The notes: generated by a model not told the origin, from the sequence alone. A stretch of 64,000 nt of DNA from Chryseobacterium sp. G0162 (GCF_003815715.1 NZ_CP033922.1:4822001-4886000), one strand, 5' to 3'. Positions 42,353 to 51,440 are shown, numbered from the stretch's first letter. Numbers and translations are program-made.

Positions 42353-44656
42353 TTAAGATGCATATTCTACAGACGCTTCTTTAGCAGCAGCAACCATAGC
42401 AATTAAAGCTTTTTCTGTTTCTTCCCAATGTCTGGTTTTCAATCCACAGTCAGGATTTACCCAAAGCTGATGAGCAGGAATTACATCCTGTGCTTTTTTC
42501 AGCAGTTCAATCATTTCTTGCTTCGAAGGAACTCTCGGAGAATGAATGTCATAAACTCCGGGACCGATTTCATTAGGATATTTGAAATCTGCAAAAGCAT
42601 GTAGAAGCTCCATTTGAGATCTTGAACATTCTATCGTAATCACATCCGCATCCATATCTGCGATATTCTTAATGATATCATTAAATTCTGAATAACACAT
42701 ATGAGTATGAATCTGGGTAGCGTCTTCTACTCCACTTGCTGATATTTTAAATGCCTCTACAGCCCATTTCAGGTAATTTTGCCATTCTGTTTTCCTCAAT
42801 GGAAGGCCTTCACGGATAGCTGGTTCATCAATCTGAATAATTCTGATGCCTGCCTTTTCCAGATCCTGAACTTCATCACGAATGGCAAGAGCAATCTGTT
42901 TACAAGTTTCAGAACGGGGCTGATCATCGCGTACAAATGACCATTGTAATATGGTTACAGGACCTGTTAACATTCCTTTTACCCATTGATTGGTTTGAGA
43001 CTGAGCATATTGAGACCAGTATACGGTCATAGGTTCAGGTCTGGAAACATCTCCGAAGATGATCGGAGGTTTTACGCAACGGCTTCCATAGCTTTGTACC
43101 CAGCCGTTTTTAGTAAAGGTAAATCCTTTCAGTTGCTCTCCGAAATATTCCACCATATCATTACGTTCATATTCTCCATGTACAAGAACGTCTATTCCGA
43201 TACTTTCCTGCCAACGGATGGTTCTTTGGGTTTCTTCTTTTAATAGAGCATCATATTGTTCTGTAGTCAGTTCTCCTTTTTTGAATTTTGCCCTCCAGGT
43301 TCTTACTTCTGCTGTCTGTGGAAATGATCCGATGGTTGTAGTGGGAAATAAAGGAAGCTGCAATGCTTTTTGTTGCTCTTCTTTACGGATATGGAAAGAA
43401 TTTTTTCTTTGTGAATCTTTCTCAGTCACGGCATTCGCTCTGAGTTTTACATTTTCATTATGGATCAATGAAGATGTTTTTCTATCTGAAACCGCTTTTT
43501 TATTTTCTTCAAAATCCTGAAGAATATTCTCATCAGAAGTTTCTGAAGCTAATTCTTTCAGGGTAACCACTTCTTTTACTTTTTGTTTTGCGAAAGCGAG
43601 CCAGTTTTTGATTTCAGCATTAAGGCTGGTTTCAAAGTCTAAATCACATGGTGAATGAAGCAGGGAGCATGACGGAGCGATTAAAACTCTTTCAGATCCC
43701 AGTGTTTCGGTTGCTTTTTTAATAAAGGATAGAGAGTTTTCGTAATCATTTTTCCAGATGTTTCTTCCGTCTACGATTCCAAGAGACAGACTCAGGTGTT
43801 CAGGAATAGAATGAAGAACATCTTCGAGTTGTTCAGGATTTCTTACCAGATCAATATGCAGAACATTTACAGGAAGTGATGTGGCAAGAGCTAAATTATT
43901 CTTTAATCCTTCAAAATAAGTGGTTACAATGAATGTAAGCTTCGGAAACTGTCTTCTAAGTTCAGCATACACAAAAGTATAGACTTCTTTTGCTTTTTCA
44001 TTGATATCTAATGCTAAAAAGGGTTCATCAAACTGAATCCACTGAGCGCCCTGGCTTTGTAGTTTTGAGATAATCTCAACATAGACCGGAAGAAGATTGT
44101 GGGCAAGATCCAGTTTATCAAATCCTTCTTCTTTCTCTTTTCCTAAAAGCAGATAAGAAACGAGACCGATAATCACAGGTTTTGCATTGATCCCCGCCTG
44201 TTTGGCGCCTGCAAATTCATTGAAAATCTTATCTGAAGTAAGTTTGAATTGCTGGTTTTTATAAAATTCAGGAACGATGTAGTGATAATTGGTATCAAAC
44301 CATTTGGTCATTTCCATGGCTGTGATATCTAATTCATCTTTCTGGTATCCTCTTGCCATGGCAAAATAAAGATCCAATTCAGAATTGTTTTTTTTCAGGG
44401 CTACTTCATGATAGCGCGTTGGAATAGCGCCTACTACCAGACTCATATCCAGAACCTGATCGTAATAAGAAAAATCATTACATGGAATAAGATCAATTCC
44501 GGCTTCTTTCTGAAGGTTCCAGTTTTGACTGCAGATGTTTCTTCCTACGGTAAGAAGTTCTTCCAAAACAATTTTACCTGACCAATATTGTTCGCAGGCT
44601 TTTTTAAGTTCTCTTTTGCTACCAATACGCGGGTAGCCCAGAATGTGAGTTTGCAT
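42353..44656 (-). CDS. metE: Cobalamin-independent methionine synthase MetE
   Basis: This 767-residue enzyme transfers a methyl group from 5-methyltetrahydropteroyltri-glutamate to homocysteine, giving methionine. The N-terminal barrel begins MQTHILGYPRIGSKRELKKA. The C-terminal catalytic barrel has FPTTTIGSFPQTAEVRTWR, IQIDEPAIREGLPLRK, the zinc ligands H and C in IHTHMCYSEF, and the last zinc cysteine in WVNPDCGLKTR. Length is normal. The gene is read from a promoter to the right and carries a cobalamin riboswitch in its leader. It should therefore be shut off when B12 is available and a B12-dependent MetH can be used. Confidence 0.97.
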   Translation of the reverse strand: MQTHILGYPRIGSKRELKKACEQYWSGKIVLEELLTVGRNICSQNWNLQKEAGIDLIPCNDFSYYDQVLDMSLVVGAIPTRYHEVALKKNNSELDLYFAMARGYQKDELDITAMEMTKWFDTNYHYIVPEFYKNQQFKLTSDKIFNEFAGAKQAGINAKPVIIGLVSYLLLGKEKEEGFDKLDLAHNLLPVYVEIISKLQSQGAQWIQFDEPFLALDINEKAKEVYTFVYAELRRQFPKLTFIVTTYFEGLKNNLALATSLPVNVLHIDLVRNPEQLEDVLHSIPEHLSLSLGIVDGRNIWKNDYENSLSFIKKATETLGSERVLIAPSCSLLHSPCDLDFETSLNAEIKNWLAFAKQKVKEVVTLKELASETSDENILQDFEENKKAVSDRKTSSLIHNENVKLRANAVTEKDSQRKNSFHIRKEEQQKALQLPLFPTTTIGSFPQTAEVRTWRAKFKKGELTTEQYDALLKEETQRTIRWQESIGIDVLVHGEYERNDMVEYFGEQLKGFTFTKNGWVQSYGSRCVKPPIIFGDVSRPEPMTVYWSQYAQSQTNQWVKGMLTGPVTILQWSFVRDDQPRSETCKQIALAIRDEVQDLEKAGIRIIQIDEPAIREGLPLRKTEWQNYLKWAVEAFKISASGVEDATQIHTHMCYSEFNDIIKNIADMDADVITIECSRSQMELLHAFADFKYPNEIGPGVYDIHSPRVPSKQEMIELLKKAQDVIPAHQLWVNPDCGLKTRHWEETEKALIAMVAAAKEASVEYAS

Positions 44657-44842
44657 TTTTACAAATTTTAAATTAAACTTATTTTAAATGCTCTTTTCAT
44701 GCTTCGGAATGCTTGCTAGGATAGAAAAATTTGAAAATCAATGATACAAATGCATGGTACTACTTCATCCGGAGATAAAATGTACTGCAATATATCATCT
44801 GTATGACTCAAAAGCTTCAGATCGCGAAAGCATTGTCAATTC

Positions 44843-45000
44843 AGTAAAGGCAGGTCTCCTGACTTGTAACGGTTTCTGTCATCCTTCCCGCTTTTGGCAG
44901 TGGATATCCAAGGACAGAAACCTTTGGTGTGTTACTTACAGTTGCGCGACAGTTCGTGATTTTCACACGATTCCCTATTAATTTACCTTAAGTAAAACCT
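44843..45000 (-). ncRNA. Cobalamin riboswitch in the metE leader
   Basis: On the minus strand the B12 box AGTCAGGAGACCTGCC lies at 44849-44864. The upstream part has GGGAATCGTGTGAAAATCAC and GAACTGTCGCGCAACTGTAA, the conserved core of this riboswitch, and a long GGTTTCTGTC/GACAGAAACC stem. About 190 nt separate it from the metE start. The logic is OFF with adenosylcobalamin. I could not identify the terminator or sequestering hairpin in the 44657-44842 part by eye. Confidence 0.95.
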
Positions 45001-45152
45001 TTCCTGTTTGATGAAGATTGTAAAGAACTGATCTTTTATCAATATCAAGCCTGATAAAAGATTTTAATTTTGTGTAAAATTATTAAAACAGAATATAATA
45101 GCAATTAAAAGTAATTTATTCGGTTAATTAAACTTTTTAAATTATATTATAT

Positions 45153-45206
45153 AGAATATAATTCTGTAAATTTGGATGATTTTAAACTCTAAAAGAATAA
45201 TATTCT
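45153..45206 (+). promoter_or_regulatory. Lrp promoter with two palindromic operator candidates
   Basis: AGAAT-ATA-ATTCT (45153-45165) and AGAAT-AAT-ATTCT (45194-45206) are two perfect 5-bp inverted repeats, 41 bp apart. They flank a perfect -7 box TAAATTTG (45167-45174). The second ends directly at the GTG start. A third, partial AGAATATAATAG lies near 45090. Autoregulation is likely. Confidence 0.68.
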
Positions 45207-45668
45207 GTGGAACAACTCGATGATAAGGATTTAAAACTCTTGAAACTGCTTCAGAACAACGCAAAACTGACAGTTAAAGAGCTGGCAAAGGAAGTTAATC
45301 TATCTCCATCTCCTGTTTTTGAGCGGGTAAGAAGGCTTGAGCAGGAAGGTTTCGTGAAAAGATATGTGGCGGTTCTGGATGCGGAAAAGCTTAATCGTGG
45401 ATTTACGGTGTTTTGCCAGATCAAATTAAAAATTCATGATCGGTCCGTAGGTTATGATTTTGTAAAAGAAATTCTGGAAATTCAGGAAGTGGCAGAATGT
45501 TACAATATTTCCGGAGATTTTGATTTCTTATTAAAGGTTCAGGTTCGGGATATGAAACATTATCAGGATTTTGTATTCAATAAGCTAGGCTCTGTAGATT
45601 CTATAGGGAGTACCCATAGCACATTTGTAATGGCTGAAGTAAAGAATAATCAAGGGATAACTTTATAA
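45207..45668 (+). CDS. Lrp/AsnC-family regulator
   Basis: This 153-residue protein has the N-terminal HTH (LLKLLQNNAKLTVKELAKEV, NLSPSPVFERVRRLEQEGFV) and the ligand-binding RAM domain (VAECYNISGDFDFLLKVQVR, DSIGSTHSTFVMAEVKN). It starts with GTG. Lrp-type proteins regulate amino-acid metabolism. This one is divergent from metE, so regulation of methionine or another amino acid is possible but not shown. Its own promoter carries paired AGAAT/ATTCT sites. Confidence 0.9.
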   Translation: MEQLDDKDLKLLKLLQNNAKLTVKELAKEVNLSPSPVFERVRRLEQEGFVKRYVAVLDAEKLNRGFTVFCQIKLKIHDRSVGYDFVKEILEIQEVAECYNISGDFDFLLKVQVRDMKHYQDFVFNKLGSVDSIGSTHSTFVMAEVKNNQGITL

Positions 45669-45724
45669 AAAGGTATCCGTTAAAAATTTAGACATTGAAT
45701 TTCACACTGTTGCAAGAATTAAAA

Positions 45725-45777
45725 TTGGGGCATACACAGTAAATAATAGTTATGTTTTACAAATGTTCTGCCCCAAA
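45725..45777 (-). terminator. Possible terminator after the TonB receptor gene
   Basis: TTGGGGCA (45725-45732) and TGCCCCAA (45769-45776) are exact inverse copies with a loop of about 36 nt, followed on the minus strand by TTTTAATT. The long loop makes this less certain than the others. Confidence 0.5.
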
Positions 45778-45784
45778 ATATAGA

Positions 45785-48166
45785 TTATATTGTTATTTTT
45801 ATTCCGGCTGAGATATTAATGCCTGGTAGCGGACTTAGGAACTTTAGTTGTGAGTTTTGAAGCCTTGCTTCAGAATTCAACAGATTGTTTCCTACGATAT
45901 AATATTCCAAATTTCCTATTCCTAAGCTATCGTCTTTATAGGAAACGCGGACATTAAGCAATGAAAATGCAGGCATTGGAAGTTCAGGATTAATATTCTT
46001 TCCTAAGTATTTTTGTTTTAAATAATGGTCAAAACCAATATTAATACTGAAATTCTGTATATTACCTTCAAGATTAAATCCAAAACGGCTGGTAGGCATA
46101 TTCGGCATATAATCACCATCGCTCCATTTTCTTATTGAGCTGTCTGCAACACTGATGTTTCTTACCAGATCATAATAAGCTCCTATTTCCCATTTTCCTA
46201 TTTTGTTAAGATCAACTTTGTAAGCAGCTTCTGCTTCAACTCCGTTGATTTCAGTATCATCAGAACGCCATTCTTTAACCAGGAAAACTTCCCGGGAAAT
46301 TCCGGTGTGAGCGAGATAAATATAATTTTTATAGGAAGTATGGTACCAGTTAGCAGATACACGAAGATTTTTCAGATTGATTCCGGCTCCCAGTTCTACA
46401 GTTTTTGTTATTTCTTTATCTAGTCTGTCATCACCGTTTTCTTCCGTCAGGATCGCGAAATGATTATTCCCTGCGTAAAGTTCGTTCACTTCCGGGGCTC
46501 TTTCGGAGTGATTATACTGGGCTTTTAAGTAAGCTTTTTTAAAGATATTCCACTGTGCTGAAGTATGAAGCTGGTGAAGCGTAAAATCCCTGTCGCTGAG
46601 GTTTCCTCCTGAAAGGCCACGGCTTCTTACGTATTTTTTATCTGTATCTGCTCTGCGCTGAACATGGTCATTCCTATAACCTAGATCCAGTTGAACACTG
46701 TTGAAATCAAGATGCTGCATCGTAAATATTCCGATTTCGCGGCTTATCGTATTGGGTAGGTATCTCTGTTTCCCATCTCCTGTCATATCTCTATATTGAA
46801 CGTCAAGACCTGTGGTTCCACTGAGGAATTTCAGTTTTTGTTGTACAATTTCCAAACGCCCATTATGCTGATTCACTTCAAACTGATTGGCCCGCTGGCG
46901 ATCAATAAGTTCAGCGTTTTTTGAAAATACTCCCATATAATTTAATTTGATACTGGAAATTGGGAAACCTGTAAATTGATAACCGGACTCAAACATTGCT
47001 TTATGAGATAAACTCCTGATATTGATAGGTCGGTACTCTATTTTAGGTTGAGGCTTTCCGTGAGTGTGCTGCTGCATTTTGGGAAGAGTATAGCCAGGAA
47101 CACCAAAATATGAATAAGAGTTTTGATAAGCTCCACCTACATAGAATGATTTTCCTATATAACTTGTTCCAACATAAAAAGAATTGCTTTCCGAATGGCT
47201 GTTGGGGATTTCTCCATCTTTTGTTTGAACGTAATCTCTGATATTATTAACTTCATCTTTATAGCGGTCTTTTACAGGATCCTGACCGGAAACATACAGT
47301 TGATTCTTTGGGTTGGGATAATGTTTACTATCTGAAGGATTATAATAGGTAGGACTGAATGTGTATAGGTCTCCTTCTGAAAGTTCGTATTCTATCATAT
47401 GATCTATAGCAAACTGACTGATATATGGAAAGAGACTTTTGTTGAGTACGTGCCTTGAATCTACTTCTATCTGGCAAAGAGATTGCAAAATGCTGTTGAA
47501 GCCTACTAATGAGGGATCATAACATCTGCTGTCCTTAGATTTTCCGGGAATTCTTACAATTTCTTGTTTTTGGTTGGCTGCTCCCACCGTCCATACCCAG
47601 TTTTTTGCGATAACTCCTTTTGCTGAAAATGCCTGTTTTTGTCCACTATTACTTCCGCCCTCAAGGAGTCCACGAAAATTGATTGTTTTATTGGGCAATT
47701 GACGGGGAACATAATCTGTTTCAATATCGATAGCTCCTCCAATACCTTTCCCTCCATAAAGGACTGATGCGGAGTTTTTATAAACAGTAATGTTTTGAAC
47801 ACTGTTCATTTCAATATCAGTATTAAAATCTGGGCTTATCCCGGAAAGATCGTTTACTGCAACTCCGTTTTCCAGTATTTTTACACGATTTCCGCTGAGG
47901 CTTCTGATAACCGGAGCACCAGAGTTAGGGCCATACCCGGAATTTTGGATACCTGGGATTTTTCTCAGGGTTTCCCCCAAAGTATTGGATTGAATAAAAT
48001 CCAGCTTCTTCCTCGAAATATTTACACTGTTGTAATCCGTTTTTCCTTGTATTTGTATAGACTCTATGTCTTTTACATTCTTTTTTTCAGGATTAAGTTT
48101 CTGCGCTTTCAGTAGTGATGGGTAGATAAGAGAGCTTCCCATCAAAAAATAAAGGGTCTTTTTCAT
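45785..48166 (-). CDS. TonB-dependent outer-membrane receptor, probably for zinc (ZnuD-like)
   Basis: This receptor of about 793 residues has a signal peptide (MKKTLYFLMGSSLIYPSLLK), a plug domain (RKIPGIQNSGYGPNSGAPVI, SVLYGGKGIGGAIDIET) and a 22-strand barrel. A His-rich loop (MQQHTHGKPQPKIEY) and a Cys-containing loop (DSRCYDP ... LCQIEVDSRH) resemble the extracellular metal-capture loops of ZnuD. The promoter carries a palindrome that also occurs before a Fur/Zur-type regulator, so zinc uptake under limitation is the favoured role. The start is at the second ATG (MKK), which gives a normal signal peptide. Copper or siderophore transport cannot be excluded by eye. Confidence 0.85.
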   Translation of the reverse strand: MKKTLYFLMGSSLIYPSLLKAQKLNPEKKNVKDIESIQIQGKTDYNSVNISRKKLDFIQSNTLGETLRKIPGIQNSGYGPNSGAPVIRSLSGNRVKILENGVAVNDLSGISPDFNTDIEMNSVQNITVYKNSASVLYGGKGIGGAIDIETDYVPRQLPNKTINFRGLLEGGSNSGQKQAFSAKGVIAKNWVWTVGAANQKQEIVRIPGKSKDSRCYDPSLVGFNSILQSLCQIEVDSRHVLNKSLFPYISQFAIDHMIEYELSEGDLYTFSPTYYNPSDSKHYPNPKNQLYVSGQDPVKDRYKDEVNNIRDYVQTKDGEIPNSHSESNSFYVGTSYIGKSFYVGGAYQNSYSYFGVPGYTLPKMQQHTHGKPQPKIEYRPINIRSLSHKAMFESGYQFTGFPISSIKLNYMGVFSKNAELIDRQRANQFEVNQHNGRLEIVQQKLKFLSGTTGLDVQYRDMTGDGKQRYLPNTISREIGIFTMQHLDFNSVQLDLGYRNDHVQRRADTDKKYVRSRGLSGGNLSDRDFTLHQLHTSAQWNIFKKAYLKAQYNHSERAPEVNELYAGNNHFAILTEENGDDRLDKEITKTVELGAGINLKNLRVSANWYHTSYKNYIYLAHTGISREVFLVKEWRSDDTEINGVEAEAAYKVDLNKIGKWEIGAYYDLVRNISVADSSIRKWSDGDYMPNMPTSRFGFNLEGNIQNFSINIGFDHYLKQKYLGKNINPELPMPAFSLLNVRVSYKDDSLGIGNLEYYIVGNNLLNSEARLQNSQLKFLSPLPGINISAGIKITI

Positions 48167-48190
48167 GTGCATGTTACTTTAATTATCAGG

Positions 48191-48236
48191 CAAATCTAGA
48201 TAATTAAATTTATTAATGCAACAAAGTTGCTTTAAT
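48191..48236 (-). promoter_or_regulatory. Promoter with Zur-type palindrome before the TonB receptor gene
   Basis: The 13-bp palindrome GCAACAAAGTTGC (48218-48230) is extended by ATTAAT on the left and TTTAAT on the right into a nearly perfect 25-bp dyad (48212-48236). The -7 box TAGATTTG (minus strand, 48191-48198) is 20 bp from a TTG (48219-48221) inside the dyad. A repressor bound here would cover the -33 box. Confidence 0.75.
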
Positions 48237-48325
48237 GATTTACAGATGTATAAATGAAATTAAAGCTAAATAACTAGAGGATAGATAGGTATGTATTGAT
48301 GTTTATTGATATTATTTTTTATTAA

Positions 48326-48355
48326 AATAAAAAAGCCGCTCTGAAAAGAGCGGCA
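48326..48355 (-). terminator. Terminator after the Gly-rich peptide gene
   Basis: GCCGCTCT-GAAA-AGAGCGGC is a strong tetraloop hairpin whose T-run reads on the minus strand, 31 bp after the stop codon of the peptide gene. Confidence 0.92.
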
Positions 48356-48385
48356 TACTTTTTTAACTTTTAATGGAGCTGCTGA

Positions 48386-48670
48386 TTAGCAAGTAGAACC
48401 ACACTCTAATAATTTGATGTGGATTACACCATTAACGACACACTGTGTTTGGCATAAAGCGTTTCCTACAACGGTACCAACACCGCCGATAACACCACCT
48501 ACTGTAGAACCTACACCGCCAACAACACCGCCAACGATAGTACCTACTCCTCCGATAACGCCACCAACAACGCCACCTAGACCACCGATTAATCCTCCAA
48601 TTGGATCAAGTAATCCTTCTCCTGAAATAGATTTTAGTTCGTTTCTGTCTAGTTTTTTGAAATTTTTCAT
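48386..48670 (-). CDS. Bacteriocin-like peptide precursor with Gly-zipper core
   Basis: The 94-residue product begins with the leader MKNFKKLDRNELKSISGEG, which matches the double-glycine-type leaders (KLxRxELKxIxGxG) of Bacteroidota bacteriocin-like peptides. The core has three 11-residue repeats (GGVIGGVGTIV 36-46, GGVVGGVGSTV 47-57, GGVIGGVGTVV 58-68). The tail has four cysteines (73, 77, 90, 94: CQTQC and ECGSTC). Glycine-zipper repeats pack in membranes. It could be a secreted antibacterial peptide or a membrane peptide of other function. No peptidase-transporter or maturation gene is adjacent, so export machinery would be elsewhere. Confidence 0.78.
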   Translation of the reverse strand: MKNFKKLDRNELKSISGEGLLDPIGGLIGGLGGVVGGVIGGVGTIVGGVVGGVGSTVGGVIGGVGTVVGNALCQTQCVVNGVIHIKLLECGSTC

Positions 48671-49057
48671 GATTAAAATTTTATATGATTAATACATCAC
48701 AAATATATGATAAATAATAATAAACTTATATTATTTTGAATAAAATAATTAAACAATTTTATTATTTAATATTTCGTTAATATAAATGGATAATTTTAGT
48801 AATGTCGTTTTTGTTTGTATCTGATTGATTTACTAAATTTTAAAAAACATATCTCAAATTTTAAATAGTAGAGTTAATATTTTCAATATAACCGAACTTT
48901 TTTTGGGTTAATATTAAAAATTTGTCAAAATGAGTTTTTTCAGGATAAAAACAAGGGATTAGCCATTAAAAACAGATATTTTATCTGTCGATTTTAGTGT
49001 CTATAGTTAACAAATGATAAAATTCTCCAAGTTTTGTGGTAAATGCTTTCTTTATTA
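48671..49057. other. AT-rich intergenic region with divergent promoters
   Basis: This is very A/T-rich DNA between the peptide gene and the LexA-like gene. A perfect -7 box for the peptide gene, TATATTTG on the minus strand, is at 48700-48707. I see no ORF or RNA motif in the remaining part. Confidence 0.55.
48700..48707 (-). promoter_or_regulatory. -7 box of the Gly-rich peptide gene
   Basis: TATATTTG on the minus strand, 29 bp before the start codon. No exact -33 TTG is visible at 19-20 bp; a GTTT lies nearby. Confidence 0.5.
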
Positions 49058-49088
49058 TTGATAACAGGAGGCAAAATTCGTATTTTTG
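49058..49088 (+). promoter_or_regulatory. Promoter of the LexA-like regulator gene
   Basis: TTG (49058-49060) with a 20-bp spacer before TATTTTTG (49081-49088), a perfect TAnnTTTG. The start codon follows 17 bp later. Confidence 0.65.
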
Positions 49089-49105
49089 TGGACATACTTC
49101 TATCA

Positions 49106-49897
49106 ATGTCAATTTTTTCAAATAATATACGCTCTCTGAGAGCCAAGAGAAAGGTTTCTCAACAAAATGTAGCTGATGATCTTACAATCTCCCGAGTGAG
49201 ATATTCTAAATACGAAAATGGAATTTCAGAACCTCCTATCGAGCTTCTTGTTAAAATATCCAAATATTTTCATGTCAGTATAGATCTGTTATTGTCTGTG
49301 GATCTCCAAAAGTATTCAACAGAGGATATGCTGAAGCTTCCGGATAATAGAATCGTTCTGCCAGTAGCTGTGGATGATCTTGGAAATGATACCATCGAAA
49401 TCATTCCCCAGAAAGCTTCTATGGGGTATCTGGAAGGATACAGTGATGTGGGATATATTGAAAGCCTTCAACGCATTGCCCTACCCTTTTTAAATAATGG
49501 AAAATACAGAGCATTTCCGGCAGACGGAGATTCGATGCCACCATTCAGAAACGGTTCTTATATTGTGGGAAAATATGTAGAGGGAATTGACGAACTGAAA
49601 CCTGGAAAAACCTATGTTTTTATTACTCAAAACGATGGGATTACCTATAAACGTTTTAAGGAACATAAAGGAAATGCGATCTGTGTAAGTGCAGATAACT
49701 CTTTCTATGAACCTTATGACATTGCGTTTGAAGATATTGTAGAAATCTGGCAGTATGCCTCAGGAATTTTTCCGGAAGATTTTGAACCGGGAGATTATGA
49801 AAGCTACAATTTCAAAGAAATGTTCAGGGAATTGAGACAGGACATCAAAGAATTGGATAAAAAAGTGTCTACACGTCGTAGAAAATCTTCGAAATAA
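49106..49897 (+). CDS. XRE-type HTH regulator with LexA-like S24 domain
   Basis: This 263-residue protein has an N-terminal HTH (IRSLRAKRKVSQQNVADDLT, ISRVRYSKYENGISEPPIEL) and a C-terminal peptidase-S24-like domain (FPADGDSMPPFRNGSYIVGK with the Ser, and ITYKRFKEH with the Lys of the dyad), as in LexA and phage CI repressors. A Lys/Arg-rich tail ends RRRKSSK. Such proteins may be cleaved after DNA damage. The start is set at 49106 because the extension to 49043 reads through the promoter. No prophage genes are adjacent, so it is probably a chromosomal stress regulator. Confidence 0.88.
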   Translation: MSIFSNNIRSLRAKRKVSQQNVADDLTISRVRYSKYENGISEPPIELLVKISKYFHVSIDLLLSVDLQKYSTEDMLKLPDNRIVLPVAVDDLGNDTIEIIPQKASMGYLEGYSDVGYIESLQRIALPFLNNGKYRAFPADGDSMPPFRNGSYIVGKYVEGIDELKPGKTYVFITQNDGITYKRFKEHKGNAICVSADNSFYEPYDIAFEDIVEIWQYASGIFPEDFEPGDYESYNFKEMFRELRQDIKELDKKVSTRRRKSSK

Positions 49898-49919
49898 ATG
49901 ATGTAATAACATGACAAAT

Positions 49920-49956
49920 AAACAGGCTCTTCAAATTAAATTGGAGAGCCTGTTTT
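49920..49956 (+). terminator. Terminator after the LexA-like gene
   Basis: AAACAGGCTCT / AGAGCCTGTTT with a T-run, 23 bp after the stop codon. Confidence 0.85.
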
Positions 49957-50005
49957 AAAACCAAATAAAAATGTTAATATGATATGAAAATACTTTCTCG
50001 TTATA

Positions 50006-51400
50006 TTATATAGGAGATGCTTCCAGCATTAGATTATGAAGATCTGTATTTTTAATATAAGGCTGTAAAAGCTGACTTCCTGGCCCGTAGGCTGCTACTT
50101 CCACATAATCTCCTGAATGATCCATGCTGATCCAGCCTACTGAATTCCGGCTTTTCTGAATTTCTGAATAAAGTTTGAACGGTAATTTCTTATAATTATA
50201 AAGTCCTTCTTCTTTTTCGAGTCCGTTATAAAAACTTTGCAAGTGTTTGGCTTCATCATCGCTTAATGTCAGTTTGTTAGCTTCATATATCCAGTCTTTT
50301 ATATCCTTGACTGAATGGTCTTTATGGATTTTATTCAGAATATATTCATTGGTATATTGATAGGATGAAATACTATTAAAGTTTTGAGTTGCCTTATTCC
50401 CATAAATTATTCCCGGATTAGCATTTCCATGATCTGTTGTGATAATGACTAAGGTGTTTCCATCTTTTTCAGCAAAATCTATTGCTGTTTTCACGGCATT
50501 GTCAAATGCCAACTGATCGTGAATCAGTGCAGCAATATCGTTGGCATGAGCAGCCCAGTCCACTTTTCCACCTTCTATCTGAAGAACAAAACCTTCCGGA
50601 TGATCCTTCATATGATCAATAGCAGCTCCTGTCATCTCTGCTAAATTCGGAGTATTCTCGAACTCAGAAAGATTAGCCCTGTCAATACTGTAAGGCAAAG
50701 CTCCTGTATTGAAGATTCCTAATATTTTGTCTCCCTTTTTAATCGTTTTTAGATCGGCACGATTTTTCAGAACTTGATATTTCTTTTTTCTGTAAACAGA
50801 ATAGAGATCTTTTTGGTCTTCTCTTTTTAGTGGATTAAAAAACTCATCTCCTCCTCCCATCAGAACATCTATTCCCAGTTCTGCATACATTTCAGCAATT
50901 TGAGGTTCTGCATTTCTTTTGGCTGAATTGACGCAGAAACCTGCAGGAGTGGCATGCGTAATGGTTACAGTAGTTACACAGCCAATTTTTTTTCCAGCTT
51001 TTTTATATTTTTGCCATATTGGAATATGGGTTTCTCCATGAGCACCCATATTTAATACTCCGTTCTGTACCCTTATTCCTCCTCCGAAAGCGGAACTGGC
51101 GGCAGCAGAATCTGTTACAACAGAACTGGCAGAAGCAGTATCCATTAGTGCCCGTGAAACTTTTTTCTGATGATATAAACTGAGCCAATGACTTTCTTTT
51201 CCTAAAATATTTCTGGAATAAAGATCTGCCATTGAAAGTGTTCCCAGACTCATTCCATCACTGATTAGAAATATAATATTTTTTGCTTTTCCGGTTTCTG
51301 GAAGAGCAATATTCTTTTTAGAACTCCAAAGTTCAGAGGGTGACAGGGATAATAATCCTGAAAGTAAAACTGAACCTTTTAGAAATTTTCTTCTATCCAT
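50006..51400 (-). CDS. Alkaline phosphatase
   Basis: The 464-residue protein has a twin-arginine type signal (MDRRKFLKGSVLLSGLLSLS). Alkaline phosphatase motifs follow: ISDGMSLGTL with D48 for zinc, VVTDSAAASS with nucleophile S98, the metal-binding VDWAAHANDIAA, and ITTDHGNANPG. It hydrolyses phosphomonoesters in the periplasm and needs two zinc ions and one magnesium ion. It sits 77 bp after the CobW-type GTPase gene, and the gap carries a degenerate copy of the Zur-type palindrome. A zinc-linked role is therefore possible, in addition to phosphate scavenging. Confidence 0.93.
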   Translation of the reverse strand: MDRRKFLKGSVLLSGLLSLSPSELWSSKKNIALPETGKAKNIIFLISDGMSLGTLSMADLYSRNILGKESHWLSLYHQKKVSRALMDTASASSVVTDSAAASSAFGGGIRVQNGVLNMGAHGETHIPIWQKYKKAGKKIGCVTTVTITHATPAGFCVNSAKRNAEPQIAEMYAELGIDVLMGGGDEFFNPLKREDQKDLYSVYRKKKYQVLKNRADLKTIKKGDKILGIFNTGALPYSIDRANLSEFENTPNLAEMTGAAIDHMKDHPEGFVLQIEGGKVDWAAHANDIAALIHDQLAFDNAVKTAIDFAEKDGNTLVIITTDHGNANPGIIYGNKATQNFNSISSYQYTNEYILNKIHKDHSVKDIKDWIYEANKLTLSDDEAKHLQSFYNGLEKEEGLYNYKKLPFKLYSEIQKSRNSVGWISMDHSGDYVEVAAYGPGSQLLQPYIKNTDLHNLMLEASPI

Positions 51401-51440
51401 ATATTGTATAAATAATACCCTAAATTATTTCATATTTCTA

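Noticed and set aside
44754..44981. 75-residue protein on the plus strand
   Set aside because: It lies across the cobalamin riboswitch on the opposite strand, which fully explains the conservation-like sequence.
48414..48692. Proline/threonine-rich protein on the plus strand
   Set aside because: It is the exact complement of the Gly-rich peptide repeats; the minus strand has the leader, the promoter box and the terminator.
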